From Magnetovibrio sp. (GTDB lineage Bacteria; Pseudomonadota; Alphaproteobacteria; Rhodospirillales; Magnetovibrionaceae): 6,207 nt of DNA. This document shows positions 5,549-6,207 of this stretch, in pieces. The position numbers and the translations under genes were made by a program. The DNA lies in NCBI GenBank assembly GCA_016763895.1, contig JAESSV010000105.1, positions 1-6,207 on the forward strand, written 5' to 3'. Within the stretch, counting starts at the first letter, position 1, and the number at the start of each line of letters is the position of its first letter. The notes beneath the pieces are model-generated. The model was not told where the DNA came from and searched no databases. It was given only the letters and a program-made list of their open reading frames with translations.

Positions 5549-6207
5549 AGAATTGCTTTTGGGGGCTGGTGGGGCTAATTTATAGCCGCCTTTGGAATTG
5601 TTTTTGACTTCGTACATGGCGGCATCAGCCCGGGCCAGAAGCGCATCTAAAGTTTCTCGTGTGTCATGCCAGTACACGGCAATCCCCACTGAAATTCCAA
5701 GCGGATGGTCTTGGCTGCCTGAAAATTGCCCCAAAACGCTCGCAGCCCTCAGCAAATCTTGGCACCGCGCGGTTGTTGTTTGTTCATTAACGCCGTCCAA
5801 CCACAAAGCAAATACATCCCCGCCCAACCGGGCGATAAGGTCGCCGGGACGGACAAAGTCAATCAACAAGTCTCGTAATGCAATGATTGCGTCGTCACCG
5901 GCTTGGTGTCCAAGCACATCATTGACCAGTTTGAAATTGTCCATATCGATAAAGAATAAGGCGCCCGATGAATCATCAATTTCCAAGCGTTTGAAACGAC
6001 GTGGCAATTCTTCTTCGTAAAAGGCTCGACGGTTTAAAAGTCCAGTCATTGCATCGGTCCGAGACAACCGCACGATGCTTTCATGGTTGGTGACTTGTTC
6101 CAAAGCAATGCCCAATTGTCCGGCGATATCGCCCACCATCAAACGGGCATCGTCGGACCATTCATCACACCGCCACAAGCAAATAATACCGTTGATTTTT
6201 CCACCGT
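5546..6207 (-). CDS. GAF-GGDEF signalling protein with degenerate GGDVF site, N-terminus beyond the window
   Basis: The frame is open to the right edge (about 220 codons visible), so the start and most of the sensor region are missing. The first about 45 visible residues (GGKINGIICLW...WSDDARLMVGDIAGQLGIALEQ) look like the end of a GAF domain. A GGDEF domain follows: DAMTGLLNRRAF, then FFIDMDNFKLVNDVLGHQAGDDAI with the metal-binding Asp and substrate-site residues present, then an I-site RPGD (5840-5851), exactly five residues before the signature at 5810-5824. That signature reads GGDVF instead of GG(D/E)EF: the near-invariant Glu is Val (codon GTA, one base from GAA). The end, ADAAMYEVKNNSKGGYKL, is normal for the family. 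Diguanylate cyclase activity is therefore doubtful; c-di-GMP binding through the intact I-site is plausible. It is probably cotranscribed and translationally coupled with the DUF2336 gene. Any TTG start near 6178 would cut the GAF domain and is not accepted. Confidence 0.9.
   Translation of the reverse strand, partial: GGKINGIICLWRCDEWSDDARLMVGDIAGQLGIALEQVTNHESIVRLSRTDAMTGLLNRRAFYEEELPRRFKRLEIDDSSGALFFIDMDNFKLVNDVLGHQAGDDAIIALRDLLIDFVRPGDLIARLGGDVFALWLDGVNEQTTTARCQDLLRAASVLGQFSGSQDHPLGISVGIAVYWHDTRETLDALLARADAAMYEVKNNSKGGYKLAPPAPKSNS

Noticed and set aside
5592..6020. Plus-strand frame of 142 codons
   Set aside because: Antisense to the GGDEF domain, whose motifs are unmistakable; the translation is Ser/Arg/Pro-rich shadow sequence.

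Overview
The window looks like a chromosomal segment of an alphaproteobacterium. The basis is a cell-wall gene order mltB-rlpA-dacA of a kind found in that class, a DUF2336 protein (a family concentrated there), and a GAF-GGDEF protein beside it. GC looks close to half by eye, and the proteins resemble those of marine or aquatic Rhodospirillales-like bacteria; that placement is inference.

Positions 1-3150 (all minus strand) form a peptidoglycan-remodelling cluster, transcribed right to left: a soluble lytic transglycosylase with a peptidoglycan-binding tail (mltB), a lipoprotein lytic transglycosylase with DPBB and SPOR domains (rlpA), and a D-alanyl-D-alanine carboxypeptidase (dacA family) that runs off the left edge. 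Gaps of 77 and 70 nt and no convincing terminator between them suggest one operon. All three products are exported: two have signal peptides and RlpA has a lipobox.

Positions 3151-3852 are a gene-poor, partly AT-rich stretch of about 700 bp. It holds several dyad-symmetric elements, a 9-bp tandem repeat inside a small codon-aligned open frame on both strands (candidate small gene or remnant), and a three-unit 11-bp repeat whose first two units form a perfect TTAA-N7-TTAA (CtrA-like) box just upstream of the next gene.

Positions 3853-4170 (+) encode a 105-residue two-TM membrane protein of unknown function. It converges on the genes to its right across a 108-bp gap mostly filled by a 13-bp minisatellite of about six units.

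Positions 4279-6207 (minus strand) carry a two-gene unit: a GAF-GGDEF protein, cut by the right edge, followed by a DUF2336 HEAT-like protein. The GGDEF stop codon lies inside the Shine-Dalgarno sequence of the DUF2336 gene, which suggests coupled translation. The GGDEF signature reads GGDVF while the RxxD inhibitory site is intact, so this protein may be a c-di-GMP receptor rather than a synthase. There is no mobile element, CRISPR array, tRNA or rRNA in the window.
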